NCBI RefSeq assembly: GCF_042219825.1
Contig: NZ_JBHJHQ010000006.1
Location: 439,183 to 503,182, forward strand
Reading direction: 5' to 3'
Source of the DNA: JBHJHP01 sp042219825
GTDB lineage: Bacteria; Bacteroidota; Bacteroidia; Bacteroidales; UBA5342
Length of the DNA stretch: 64,000 nucleotides
Under the pieces are notes generated by a model that was given only the letters and a program-made list of their open reading frames with translations, did no database searches and was not told the origin of the DNA. The position numbers and the translations under genes are program-made. This document shows, in pieces, positions 45,886-54,430 of this stretch (positions are counted from its first letter, which is position 1; the number at the start of each line of letters is the position of its first letter).

Positions 45886-46012
45886 GCCTGAAGGGCAAAA
45901 CGCAATTTAGCCCATGGCATCGCCATGGGTAATTAGAAGTTATGTAAATTAAGGCCGGAGAAAGCATCGTCTTCTGAAATATAGGCATTACATGGCCGCA
46001 CTGCAGGCGAAT
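45886..46012 (+). repeat. Repeat family B copy
   Basis: TGCCTGAAGGGCA, then hairpin CCCATGGC/GCCATGGG, TGTAAATTAAGGCCGGAG and CATGGCCGCA. The hairpin arms have changed together, so pairing is kept while sequence differs from the other copies. Confidence 0.65.
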
Positions 46013-46512
46013 TGATGAAATAGTATGTATTAGAGCCAAGACATAAGACGTAAGATTTAAGATGTAAGACGTAAGACGTAAGATAGGTCCATAATCAAGG
46101 TTTGACAATTATAAATATGCTGGTGTCCATCTTTTAAATGAATCAATGAATTTGTATGAACTACCCCTCTTTATTTCGTAGAGCAGCGAAGAAAAAGAGA
46201 GGGGTCAGAATAATGATAACGGGCTATTAGTCTGAGCTGGGGTGAGTCATGTTTAGAACCAGGACGTAAGATTTAAGAAATAAGACTTAAGACTTAAGAC
46301 ATAAGATATGTCAGTAACCCAGGTTTGATAATTTAAATATGCTGGTGTTCATCTTTTAAATGAATCAATGAACTTGTACGAACTACCCCTCTTTATTTCG
46401 TAGAGCAGCGAAGAAAAAGAGAGGGGTCAGAATGATGAAAACGGGCTATTAGTCAAAACCGGGGTGAGTCATTTTTCACTATTCATTTTCATTTTATCAA
46501 TGCCTGTCACCC

Positions 46513-46592
46513 GTCACTTGTAACTCTAGTCACTCCCAACTTTGGTCACTCGTAACTCTGGTCACTTCCAACTTTAGTCACTCGTAACTCTC
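46513..46592. repeat. Five tandem 16-bp repeats at the lolD stop codon
   Basis: Units alternate between GTCACTYGTAACTCT and GTCACTYCCAACTTT (each plus one base), five in a row with no gaps. The last overlaps the lolD stop codon (46591-46593). Confidence 0.8.
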
Positions 46593-47244
46593 AACTAAAA
46601 ATAATCCCGTCCTTTATGGTCAGTACACGGTCCGAAATCTTGGCCATAGCCTGATCATGCGATACAATGACAAAGGTCTGGTGAAAATGTTCACGAAGTT
46701 CAAAGATAAGTTTATGCAGTTCATCCCGGTTTTTAGAGTCCAGGTTGCCCGTTGGTTCATCCCCGAAAATGATATCTGGATTATTGATCAGTGCCCTGGC
46801 AACAGCCACACGTTGTTTTTCGCCGCCACTCAGTTCCGCAGGTTTGTGTGTGGAACGATGTGATAGTTTAAGAAATTCCATCAGTTCTTTGGCACGCTCT
46901 TCAGCCTCTTTCCTGGATTTTCTGGCTATCAATGCCGGAATAATAATATTTTCAAGTGCAGTAAACTCAGGCAGTAACTGGTGAAACTGGAAAATAAATC
47001 CCACTTTGGTATTCCTGAAGCTTGCCAGCTGATCCGGTTTCAGTTTGTGAATATCAATATTATCGAATACTACCTGTCCCTTTGTGGGTTTGTCCAATGA
47101 TCCAAGAATCTGCAGCAAGGTTGTTTTTCCTGCACCACTGGCACCAACCACTGAAACAACTTCACTTTTATTAATGGTCAGATTTATACCTTTCAGTACA
47201 TCTACATTCCCGAAACTTTTATGAATATCAATGGCTTTAAGCAT
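46591..47244 (-). CDS. lolD: LolD/MacB-type ABC transporter ATP-binding protein
   Basis: The start is the ATG at 47244 (MLKAIDIHKSFGNVDVLKGI), giving 217 residues; it overlaps the end of tatA by eight bases. Walker A is GASGAGKTT, the Q-loop FQFHQLLPEF, the signature LSGGEKQRVAVARAL, Walker B IIFGDEPTGNLD, and the switch VSHD. It belongs to the family that pulls lipoproteins or other substrates from the inner membrane; the permease is not encoded nearby. The overlap suggests co-expression with tatA. Confidence 0.9.
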   Translation of the reverse strand: MLKAIDIHKSFGNVDVLKGINLTINKSEVVSVVGASGAGKTTLLQILGSLDKPTKGQVVFDNIDIHKLKPDQLASFRNTKVGFIFQFHQLLPEFTALENIIIPALIARKSRKEAEERAKELMEFLKLSHRSTHKPAELSGGEKQRVAVARALINNPDIIFGDEPTGNLDSKNRDELHKLIFELREHFHQTFVIVSHDQAMAKISDRVLTIKDGIIFS

Positions 47245-47566
47245 TTGTATTGGTTTCTTCAGATTTAGGTGTATCCTTTTTTGCAGTTGATTTCTTTTCA
47301 AAGTTCAGTTCTTCTCTGAATTCTTTAATCTTATCTGTCAGACTCTGTTTTTCTGTTTCTATTTCTTCCCTTATTTCCCTGGTTTCATCGTTGAACTCGC
47401 GTTTAATATCCTCGGTAGCTTTTCTGAATTCGCGCATGCCCTTGCCAAACATCCGTGCAAATTCAGGGATCTTATCTGCACCAAACAGAATTAGGATGGC
47501 GACGATCACAATGATCAGTTCACCGCCGGAAGGGAAGGAGAGAAGTATGTATGAATTTGGTCCCAT
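47237..47566 (-). CDS. tatA: Sec-independent protein translocase TatA/TatE
   Basis: The start is the ATG at 47566 (MGPNSYILLSFPSGGELIIV), giving 109 residues; the longer reading adds non-conserved sequence. It has one membrane helix (GGELIIVIVAILILFGADKIPEF) with the FGxxKIPEfaR hinge and then a long charged amphipathic/coiled tail. It forms the pore for folded, twin-arginine proteins. tatC is not in the window. lolD overlaps its end. Confidence 0.92.
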   Translation of the reverse strand: MGPNSYILLSFPSGGELIIVIVAILILFGADKIPEFARMFGKGMREFRKATEDIKREFNDETREIREEIETEKQSLTDKIKEFREELNFEKKSTAKKDTPKSEETNTNA

Positions 47567-48001
47567 ATAATCCGAATCCACCGCTACACATCGCGGTATT
47601 TCTTTTTCAGGCTCAAATATACAAAGTTTTGGTTCAAACAAACATTGGCTCTGAGTGGAAAAATGTTAAGGATTGCGAAGAAATGGAGTAATTTGATATT
47701 ACATGACCTACTCTGGCATCTGGTTAACCTGATTGTTTCGTATGTATTGCACTCCCTATCCCGACTGTAACGTCCGTACATGGAGGGTGCTTCGGACAAG
47801 CAATTTCCTTAGGATTTCTATGTTAAATATGCCCCTCTTTGTCACGAAATGCAATGGAAGTGAGAGAGAGGGGAATCTTGATACGGACTAGCAGAAATTA
47901 TGGACTGGCGTGAGTCAGTTAATGTAGATGCAAACGAGGAGGGGGGCAAAAAAAAGAGGCTCCCAACAGAAGCCTCTTTCATATTATTTACCAGAGATAA
48001 A
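47567..48001. other. Intergenic region with a diverged family A repeat
   Basis: The region 47831-47918 is a diverged family A unit (CCCCTCTTTGTCACGAAAT ... GAGAGAGGGG ... GGCGTGAGTCAG). The secDF terminator is at 47948-47980. The frame at 47584-47799 is not supported as a gene. Confidence 0.55.
47948..47980 (-). terminator. Terminator of secDF
   Basis: On the minus strand AAAGAGGCT pairs with AGCCTCTTT and is followed by TTTTT, about 22 bases past the secDF stop. Confidence 0.85.
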
Positions 48002-51000
48002 TTATTTCTTTTTCTTTTTTGTTGCATTCTGTGTATCGTAAGCAATCGGAGTTGCCACGTAAAGTGATGAGTATGTACCCACAACAACACCAACCATCAA
48101 CGCGAACACAAAACCTCTGATCACTTCGCCACCGAAAATAAAGATGGTCAACAGTACCACAAATGTACTCAATGACGTACTCAAAGTACGGCTCAAAGTA
48201 GAGTTTAAAGCCTCGTTAATTACATCCTCACGTTTGCGTTTCGGGAATTCTGTGATACGTTCCCTGATACGGTCAAATACAACCACCGTATCGTTAATGG
48301 AGTAACCAATCACCGTCAGGATAGCCGCAATAAATGCCTGATCTATCGACAGTGAGAATGGCAGATAGCCATAAAGGAGTGAGAATAATCCGAGCGTAAT
48401 CATGGAGTCATGTGCCAGTGCTGCAACGGCACCAAACGAGAACTGCCAGTTTTTAAACCGGATCAGAATGTACAGGAAGATAATTACAAGCGAGAAAAGA
48501 ATCGCCCAGACGGCATCTTTTTTAATATCATCTGCAATGGTTGGTCCAACTTTCTGGGATGAGCGGATGTCATCTTCCACGAACTTCTCAAAGGTTGTTC
48601 CTTCAGCCAGGAATGGTTTCAGTGCTTTATAGAATTTGTCTTCAATAATGTTATCCAGTTCCGGATCATCGTTGTAGATCTGATAGTTTGTACCTATTTT
48701 AACCTGGTTTGCTTCACCATAGGTTTTTACATCCATCAACTCACCCTCAAACTGCCCTTTTATAGCATCCTGTATTTCAACTGTATTAACTGGTTTTGCA
48801 AATTCAATTACGTAAGTACGTCCACCGGTAAAGTCAATCCCCTGATCAAGGCCTCTTGTTGCAAGAGAAATTATGCTGACCAGAATCAGAGCACCTGAAA
48901 TGAAATATGCAATTTTACGTTTACTGATAAACTGAATATGTGCATTTGCAAACAGGTTTCTGGTGATTTTTGTATCGAATTTCAACGGTGTTTCTTTCTT
49001 AAGCAGTTGTTCAAAAATTAAACGTGACATAAATACAGCTGTAAAGAACGATGTTACGATACCAATCATCAGGGTTGTAGCAAAACCTTTGATTGGTCCG
49101 GTACCGAATGTGTAAAGTACAACACCGGTAAGGAATGTTGTTACGTTGGCATCAATAATGGCAGAGATTGCATTTTTATAACCTGCTGCAACAGCTTTCT
49201 TGATAGCCTTACCTGCCTTTATCTCTTCCCTGATACGCTCATAGATCAGCACGTTTGCATCCACCGAAGTACCAATGGTAAGTACAATACCCGCGATACC
49301 CGGAAGGGTAAGAACGGCTCCGAACGATGCAAGCACACCCATAATAAAGAACAGGTTGGCAATTAAGGCAAGGTCAGCGATCAAACCGGCTTTAACACCA
49401 TAATAGAAGATCATGTAAAGCAATACAATGATGAATGCCACTATAAATGACATCAGACCATCAGTGATGGCTTCGTGACCCAACGACGGACCAACAACGT
49501 TTTCGTTGATGATATGTGCCGGTGCCGGCATTCTACCGGATTTAAGTACGTTAGCAAGGTCTTTCGCCTCTTCAAACGACTCCATACCGGTAATCTGCGT
49601 ACGACCACCTTTGATCTCTTCAATTACATTAGGGAATGACCGTACATAATTATCCAGTACGATCGCAATGCTTTTACCGACATTCTCCTTTGTAATACGG
49701 GCCCATACCTTTGCTCCATCAGTAGTCATGGTAAGATCAACCTCGGCACTTGCTTTATTCTGACCGAAGTCTGCACGTGCATCAGAAATAGCGTCACCGT
49801 CAAGAACGGGTCTACCATCACGGTTGGTAACTTTTATCGCAATTAACTGGTAATACTGTCCGCCCTCATCCATTGGATTAGCGGTCCATAACAACTTAAG
49901 GTTACGTGGAAGGATCTCCTTCACCCTGGGCAGGTTAAGATATATGTCAACCTGGGCAGTATCTGCCGTACGGGCTATACCAACTACAGGACCATTTCTT
50001 AACTGACCCTGCTGATTTGTATTTGGCTGTAATACTGAGAAAAGCGGATAATTTTTCCGGATCGATTCTTCCGTCTGAATTTCAGTAGAGTCTTTTGTTG
50101 CACTTTCATTCTGTATAAGGTCACTGAATTCATCAGATGTCTGATCTTTGGCTTCTGTAGTATCAGCATTAGCCTCTGAATCTGTGTTAGCAGCTGTTTC
50201 TTTTTCCTGTTTTGCAGCTTTATCCTCATTAATTTCTTTGATGATGTTATTGGCTTCCAGCAAATACTGATAGACCTGGGAGTTGTCAAAAGTTTCCCAG
50301 AATTCCAGGTTGGCTGTTCCCTGTAAAAGTTTACGAACTCTTTCACGGTCCTTTACACCCGGAAGTTCAATGAGGATTCGGCCAGATGACTCCAGTCCCA
50401 GACGTTGAATGTTTGGCTGAGCCACACCGAATTTATCGATACGGGTACGTAACACGTTGAATGAATTATCGATGGCATCGCGGGCTTCGGCTCTGATAAC
50501 ATCAATAACCTGTTGGTTTGTAGAATTATAGGAAATCTTATCTTTCAATTCCATGGTATTGAAGATGGCCGCAAGACGGGCTCCCGGATCAATCTCTTCA
50601 AACGACTCACCAAACAATGTGATAAAATCCTTCTGACTGTTGGTCAGTTTCTCTTTGGCCATTTCAATTGCCTTATTAAAGGTTGGATCCTGGCTGTAAT
50701 TTGAAAGCGCTCTTACGATATCAGGTACTGATACTTCCAAAATAACGTTCATACCACCTTTAAGGTCAAGACCAAGGTTAATCTCTAATTCTTTACATTC
50801 CTTGTAATTATAGTCAACAATACCGATATTAAAGACAGTTACATTTGACATAGAATCAAGGTAATGTAACTCTTTAAGGGCATCGCCCTGTGCATATTCT
50901 TTAGCTTTTTTCTCTACGTTGGCAGCTATAAATGTGAATGATAACTGATATATACTCACTAAAGCTAAAAGAATTGCGAAAAGTCTTACAAATCCTTTGT

Positions 51001-51007
51001 TTTGCAT
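48002..51007 (-). CDS. secDF: Protein translocase SecDF, fused
   Basis: A 1001-residue fusion. The SecD half (about 1-650) has the first helix, the periplasmic P1 domain (LGLDLKGGMNVILEVS, GVAQPNIQRLG, ILIELPGVKDRERVRKLLQG), an acidic low-complexity linker at about 250-300, and five helices with GIAGIVLTIGTSVDANVLIYERIREE. The SecF half (about 680-1001) has DFTGGRTYVIEF, a six-helix block with SINDTVVVFDRIRE and a lysine tail KKKKK. It uses the proton gradient to help SecYEG export proteins, including those bound for T9SS. Fused SecDF is usual in Bacteroidota. Confidence 0.97.
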   Translation of the reverse strand: MQNKGFVRLFAILLALVSIYQLSFTFIAANVEKKAKEYAQGDALKELHYLDSMSNVTVFNIGIVDYNYKECKELEINLGLDLKGGMNVILEVSVPDIVRALSNYSQDPTFNKAIEMAKEKLTNSQKDFITLFGESFEEIDPGARLAAIFNTMELKDKISYNSTNQQVIDVIRAEARDAIDNSFNVLRTRIDKFGVAQPNIQRLGLESSGRILIELPGVKDRERVRKLLQGTANLEFWETFDNSQVYQYLLEANNIIKEINEDKAAKQEKETAANTDSEANADTTEAKDQTSDEFSDLIQNESATKDSTEIQTEESIRKNYPLFSVLQPNTNQQGQLRNGPVVGIARTADTAQVDIYLNLPRVKEILPRNLKLLWTANPMDEGGQYYQLIAIKVTNRDGRPVLDGDAISDARADFGQNKASAEVDLTMTTDGAKVWARITKENVGKSIAIVLDNYVRSFPNVIEEIKGGRTQITGMESFEEAKDLANVLKSGRMPAPAHIINENVVGPSLGHEAITDGLMSFIVAFIIVLLYMIFYYGVKAGLIADLALIANLFFIMGVLASFGAVLTLPGIAGIVLTIGTSVDANVLIYERIREEIKAGKAIKKAVAAGYKNAISAIIDANVTTFLTGVVLYTFGTGPIKGFATTLMIGIVTSFFTAVFMSRLIFEQLLKKETPLKFDTKITRNLFANAHIQFISKRKIAYFISGALILVSIISLATRGLDQGIDFTGGRTYVIEFAKPVNTVEIQDAIKGQFEGELMDVKTYGEANQVKIGTNYQIYNDDPELDNIIEDKFYKALKPFLAEGTTFEKFVEDDIRSSQKVGPTIADDIKKDAVWAILFSLVIIFLYILIRFKNWQFSFGAVAALAHDSMITLGLFSLLYGYLPFSLSIDQAFIAAILTVIGYSINDTVVVFDRIRERITEFPKRKREDVINEALNSTLSRTLSTSLSTFVVLLTIFIFGGEVIRGFVFALMVGVVVGTYSSLYVATPIAYDTQNATKKKKK

Positions 51008-51051
51008 TTGGTTAAATTTTACTATTTCTAAGTACTTTGAATTTTGACGTG

Positions 51052-51059
51052 CAAATATA
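51052..51059 (-). promoter_or_regulatory. Bacteroidota -7 element for secDF
   Basis: The minus strand reads TATATTTG, a perfect TAnnTTTG, about 45 bases before the secDF start. No clear TTTG at -33 was found. Confidence 0.5.
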
Positions 51060-51157
51060 GTTGTTCTTTTTTAAAAACCTATGAAGACAAAAAGATAAAT
51101 CCCTTTTATTACGGATGCTATAAAACATTTGGCAAATTAGAATCAAGTATCGAGATA

Positions 51158-51740
51158 CTGGAATCAAGACATAAAACATAAGACATAAATTGTAAGACGT
51201 ATTCACGAGTCATGTTTTGCCATCTTTAATTCGTTATTAATCCGCGAAAATCTGCGTTTTTCATCTGCGTTAATCCGGGGGTTATAAGTTATAAGGGTAC
51301 ATCTATGTTTAAAGAATATCTCTCGTGAGCCGTAAATCGTGAGCCGTGAATCGTAATTCTCCATTCCTATACAATCCGCGTTCATCTGCGATTTTAATCT
51401 GCGTTAATCTGCGAGAAACAGATGAAAGGATTACATCTATATCCTTAAAACTTCACCTTTAAACCTTAGGACTTAATTCCAAATTCGTAATTTGTAATTA
51501 CTACATGTTCCTTCGCTACCCCTCAATCCCCCAAAGGGGAGGATCAGCGCTTTTTTGATTATAATGGCATCATGAGCGTTAGGTCAAGAATCTTAATTCG
51601 TTATTAATCCGCGTTCATCTGTGGATTTAATCTGCGTTAATCCGCGGGAAATAAGTTATAAGGGTACGCTTATATTTTGAGAACATCACCCGTAAGCCGT
51701 GAATCGTGAGTCGTGAACTGTGAATCGTAATTTGTAATTG
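51158..51740. repeat. Composite intergenic repeats between secDF and rlmN
   Basis: After a short TAAGAC-type run (51158-51200), a composite unit occurs twice (about 51228-51360 and 51597-51740). It holds TAATCCGCG...ATCTGCGTTAATCCG, then ATAAGTTATAAGGGTAC, then GTGAGCCGTGAATCGT-type units. A partial third copy of the first part is at 51369-51420. Near 51530 is CCCCTCAATCCCCCAAAGGG. No gene is supported in 51008-52042. Confidence 0.7.
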
Positions 51741-52046
51741 ATTATATGGTTACTTCGATACATCCCGATTAGCATCGGCACACTCAGTAACCAGGTTTGT
51801 AGCTATAGGGAATGGATAAATTCGTAATTCCAAATTCGTAATTGAATTATATGGTTACTTCGATACATCCCGATTAGCATCGGCACACTCAGTAACCAGG
51901 TTTGTAGCTATAGGGAATGGATAAATTCGTAATTCCAAATTCGTAATTGAATTATATGGTTACTTCGATACATCCCGATTAGCATCGGCACACTCAGTAA
52001 CCAGGTTTGTAGCTATAGGGAATGGATAAATTCGTAATTGAATTAT
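51741..52046. repeat. Three tandem copies of a 105-bp unit reaching the rlmN stop
   Basis: Units start at 51741, 51846 and 51951 with ATTATATGGTTACTTCGATA; the last lacks about 14 bases. Inside each, GGTTACT pairs with AGTAACC around a CCGAT/ATCGG stem, a nested hairpin. The end of the third unit contains the rlmN stop codon. Confidence 0.9.
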
Positions 52047-53065
52047 TCTTTTCTCATCAGCTCTTTGGTAGAGAGCAGACCACAGGCGGCATATATATCC
52101 TGACCACGGGATGCACGAATGGTAGTCAGAATTCCATTTTTATTCAATGCGTCCTTAAATGCCTGAATTTTATGATCCGGTGAACCGGTAAGCGGTGTGC
52201 CCGGAATAGGATGAAAACGAATAAGGTTGATTCTGCAGCGCAATCCGCTCAGCAAACGGGTGAGTTCTTTAACATGAGCTGGCGTATCATTCACCCCGTT
52301 GAACATGATATATTCAAACGAAACGCGGCGTTGACGACCAAAATCAAATGAACGGATTTCCTTTAAAACTTCTTCCAGTGGGTATACGTTCTGAATGGGC
52401 ATTAATTCCCGGCGTTCTTCATCGAACGGTGTGTGCATGCTTACAGCCAAGTGGCATTCGCTTTTGTCTAAAAAGGATTTCATCCCGGGAACCAAACCGA
52501 TGGTTGAAACAGTTATTCGTCTGGGACTCATGGCAAAACCCCATTCCGAGGTAAGGATTTCAAGGCTTTTTAATACCTCGTTCAGATTATCGAGCGGTTC
52601 GCCCATTCCCATGTACACAATGTTGGTAATCTTCTGCCATTCATCAATGCTTTTCAGCTGATTCAGGATATCACCGGCAGTCAGATTACCCTGAAATCCC
52701 TGTTTCCCTGTCATACAAAACAGGCATCCCATTTTACATCCAACCTGTGATGAAACGCAAACGGTTACCCGGTCATCTTCAGGGATCATGGCTGTCTCTA
52801 TAAACTTTCGGTCTAGGGTAGGGAAGAGGTATTTTTTTGTTCCGTCAATACTTTCCTGAACATTATGACTGGGAGTAAGGCCAAATTCGAACCGCTTTTT
52901 CAGTAAATCGCGTGTTTTTTTTGCCAGGTTAGACATGGCATCAATATCATGAATATCTTTTTTGTACAGCCAGTCTGAAATTTGTTTAGCCGTGTATGCA
53001 GGAAGTCCCAGTTCTGCTACAATTTCCTTCAGTTCATCCAGTGTTTTCCCAAATAATTTATCCAT
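52043..53065 (-). CDS. rlmN: Dual-specificity 23S rRNA/tRNA adenine-C2 methyltransferase RlmN
   Basis: A radical SAM enzyme of 340 residues from ATG 53065 (a GTG at 53071 directly after the upstream stop is possible). The cluster-binding motif is CKMGCLFC, preceded by RVTVCVSSQVG; YMGMGEPLDN and the SMHTPFDEERRELMP region follow, and the C-terminal catalytic Cys lies in YAACGLL. It methylates A2503 of 23S rRNA and A37 of some tRNAs. It follows the reductase gene without a gap, so both are probably one operon. Confidence 0.95.
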   Translation of the reverse strand: MDKLFGKTLDELKEIVAELGLPAYTAKQISDWLYKKDIHDIDAMSNLAKKTRDLLKKRFEFGLTPSHNVQESIDGTKKYLFPTLDRKFIETAMIPEDDRVTVCVSSQVGCKMGCLFCMTGKQGFQGNLTAGDILNQLKSIDEWQKITNIVYMGMGEPLDNLNEVLKSLEILTSEWGFAMSPRRITVSTIGLVPGMKSFLDKSECHLAVSMHTPFDEERRELMPIQNVYPLEEVLKEIRSFDFGRQRRVSFEYIMFNGVNDTPAHVKELTRLLSGLRCRINLIRFHPIPGTPLTGSPDHKIQAFKDALNKNGILTTIRASRGQDIYAACGLLSTKELMRKE

Positions 53066-53071
53066 ATCCAC

Positions 53072-53719
53072 TTAAAAGTAAATTTCGGAGGCGATGTTCC
53101 TGAATTCCACCCCTTTTTCAATCAGAATATCCCTCACATCCACTACCATTTCGGGGCTGCCACAAAGGTAATACTTTAAATCCAAAGGGAGATCATGAGC
53201 ATCTTTGAGCCATTCTGTTATCCTTCCGGTATATGCATCAGCCATATTTTCACGGGTCACACATGGTATAAAACGGTTCCCCAGTTTTTCCCGCAGAAAT
53301 GAAGCGAAATATGTTTCGGTGGATGTCCGTGATCCGTACAGAAGCTGAACCGGAGGCGAAACTCCCGATTCCAGCATGGAAACAAACGGTGCGACACCTG
53401 TTCCTGATGCGATCCAGAAACCATTGTCTACGCCATGCAAAAAGGATCCTAGTGGCTCTGACATCCATATCTTATCGCCTGGTTTTAGTTTGGCAAGCAA
53501 CGGTGTAAGAGTGCCGTTTTCAATTACTTTATATAAAATTGCAATATAATTCCGGTTCACACCCGAACAAATGGAATACAAACGGGGAGGGATAGAGTCA
53601 TCAACAGAAATTGCAACCGACTGTCCCGGTTTAAAATCAAATATCCGTTCTGTTTTAAGAAGAAAAGCCTGAGGCGATAACTGTGTATGCTCCAGTATAT
53701 TTACCTTTTTTAATTCCAT
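53072..53719 (-). CDS. Ferredoxin-NADP reductase-like flavoprotein
   Basis: A 215-residue FNR-fold protein. The FAD domain has the RLYSICSG (RxYS) motif and the NADP domain has ASGTGVAPFVSML, LLYGSRT and YYLCGSPEMVVDVRDILIEKGV; it ends SEIYF. It moves electrons between NADPH and a ferredoxin or flavodoxin. Placed directly upstream of rlmN, it could supply electrons to that radical SAM enzyme, though this is inference. Confidence 0.88.
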   Translation of the reverse strand: MELKKVNILEHTQLSPQAFLLKTERIFDFKPGQSVAISVDDSIPPRLYSICSGVNRNYIAILYKVIENGTLTPLLAKLKPGDKIWMSEPLGSFLHGVDNGFWIASGTGVAPFVSMLESGVSPPVQLLYGSRTSTETYFASFLREKLGNRFIPCVTRENMADAYTGRITEWLKDAHDLPLDLKYYLCGSPEMVVDVRDILIEKGVEFRNIASEIYF

Positions 53720-53843
53720 CAGTATTTATAACCTTCACAATCCGTTTAGTCCGTTTTTTAGACTATCGATTAAAATGGTCAGTCTGTTTTATGCTAATTT
53801 TCAAATGGGTATAACAGCAACCGGAATAAAAGGTTTAATGTAT

Positions 53844-54302
53844 TCAGGCTTCATCATCCCAGACAGGTGCCCAGATAATTTCAGATAACAAGTCTTCCTC
53901 GAACCAGAAACTGACGGCGACGTCATCAAAACTGACCAGCTTTTGTTTCATTCCGTCATCATCGGTAATGTCTTCCGATTCCATGTCACCCAGTTCCAGT
54001 TTTTTGATTTTCTGCATAACACTATCGAATGAAAGTCCTATCAGTTTTAAGCCTTCAAAGGCATAATCTACAGAACTTACAGCAATGGTTACCAGGATCC
54101 ATCCGGTCATTTCATCAAATGAAAGCGAAAGTTCCTGTTCATCATAATGCCATGTCTCGGTAAGGTTATCATCTTCATCATCATCCGTATACTTTTCAAT
54201 TTCGTCCGGATCACCCAGAATGCCTTTTACTTCATCCATTGACATACCAAACCGTAAATCTCCAAGTCCTTGTCCAATAATAATGTTTTGAATATTTTGC
54301 AT
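53844..54302 (-). CDS. Conserved-looking acidic protein of unknown function
   Basis: A 152-residue, highly acidic protein. It starts with IGQGLGDLRFGMSMDEVKGILGDPDEIE, a pattern (G-x-RFGMs.deV...lG.Pd) seen in small BamE-like or immunity-like proteins. ETWHYDEQELSLSFDE follows, as in the strand pattern of those domains. It has no signal peptide. The function is unknown. Confidence 0.7.
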   Translation of the reverse strand: MQNIQNIIIGQGLGDLRFGMSMDEVKGILGDPDEIEKYTDDDEDDNLTETWHYDEQELSLSFDEMTGWILVTIAVSSVDYAFEGLKLIGLSFDSVMQKIKKLELGDMESEDITDDDGMKQKLVSFDDVAVSFWFEEDLLSEIIWAPVWDDEA

Positions 54303-54430
54303 GATATTGCGTTTTTAAAATTATATAAATTTCGGTATTCCGTTTAAAACTTAAAATGATTAAAAGAGGTATTTATAAACAATTAGTTAAACGATTAAAA
54401 ATGGTTCGCTGTATTGAAAATAATTTATAA

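Larger units (their letters stand above)
44880..46590. repeat. 1.7-kb mosaic of intergenic repeats, no gene
   Basis: No coding frame is supported here. Family A units (about 165-190 bases) lie at 44981-45168, 45221-45407, 45457-45620, 46087-46260 and 46309-46473. They start near AGGTTTGACAATTATAAATA, hold a hairpin between ACTACCCCTCTTTATTTCG and GAAAAAGAGAGGGGT, and end GGGGTGAGTCAT. Between them are runs of short TAAGAC/TAAGAT-like units (44915-44980, 45170-45219, 45403-45450, 46029-46086, 46258-46311). Two family B units occupy 45641-46012. The units are not exact copies, so they are not recent duplications of one block. Confidence 0.8.

Noticed and set aside
44741..46108. Open frames (about 90-100 codons) in the repeat mosaic and across tmRNA
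   Set aside because: One crosses the tmRNA gene and the others consist of translated short repeats (YILNLTSYVL-like runs).
46513..46592. Possible CRISPR or iteron array
   Set aside because: The 16-bp units abut without spacers; no replication gene is nearby.
47584..47799. Open frame between tatA and secDF
   Set aside because: No domain, no start signals, and it lies in the repeat-containing intergenic region.
51741..52046. Possible CRISPR array
   Set aside because: The units are 105 bp and continuous, with no variable spacers and no cas genes nearby.
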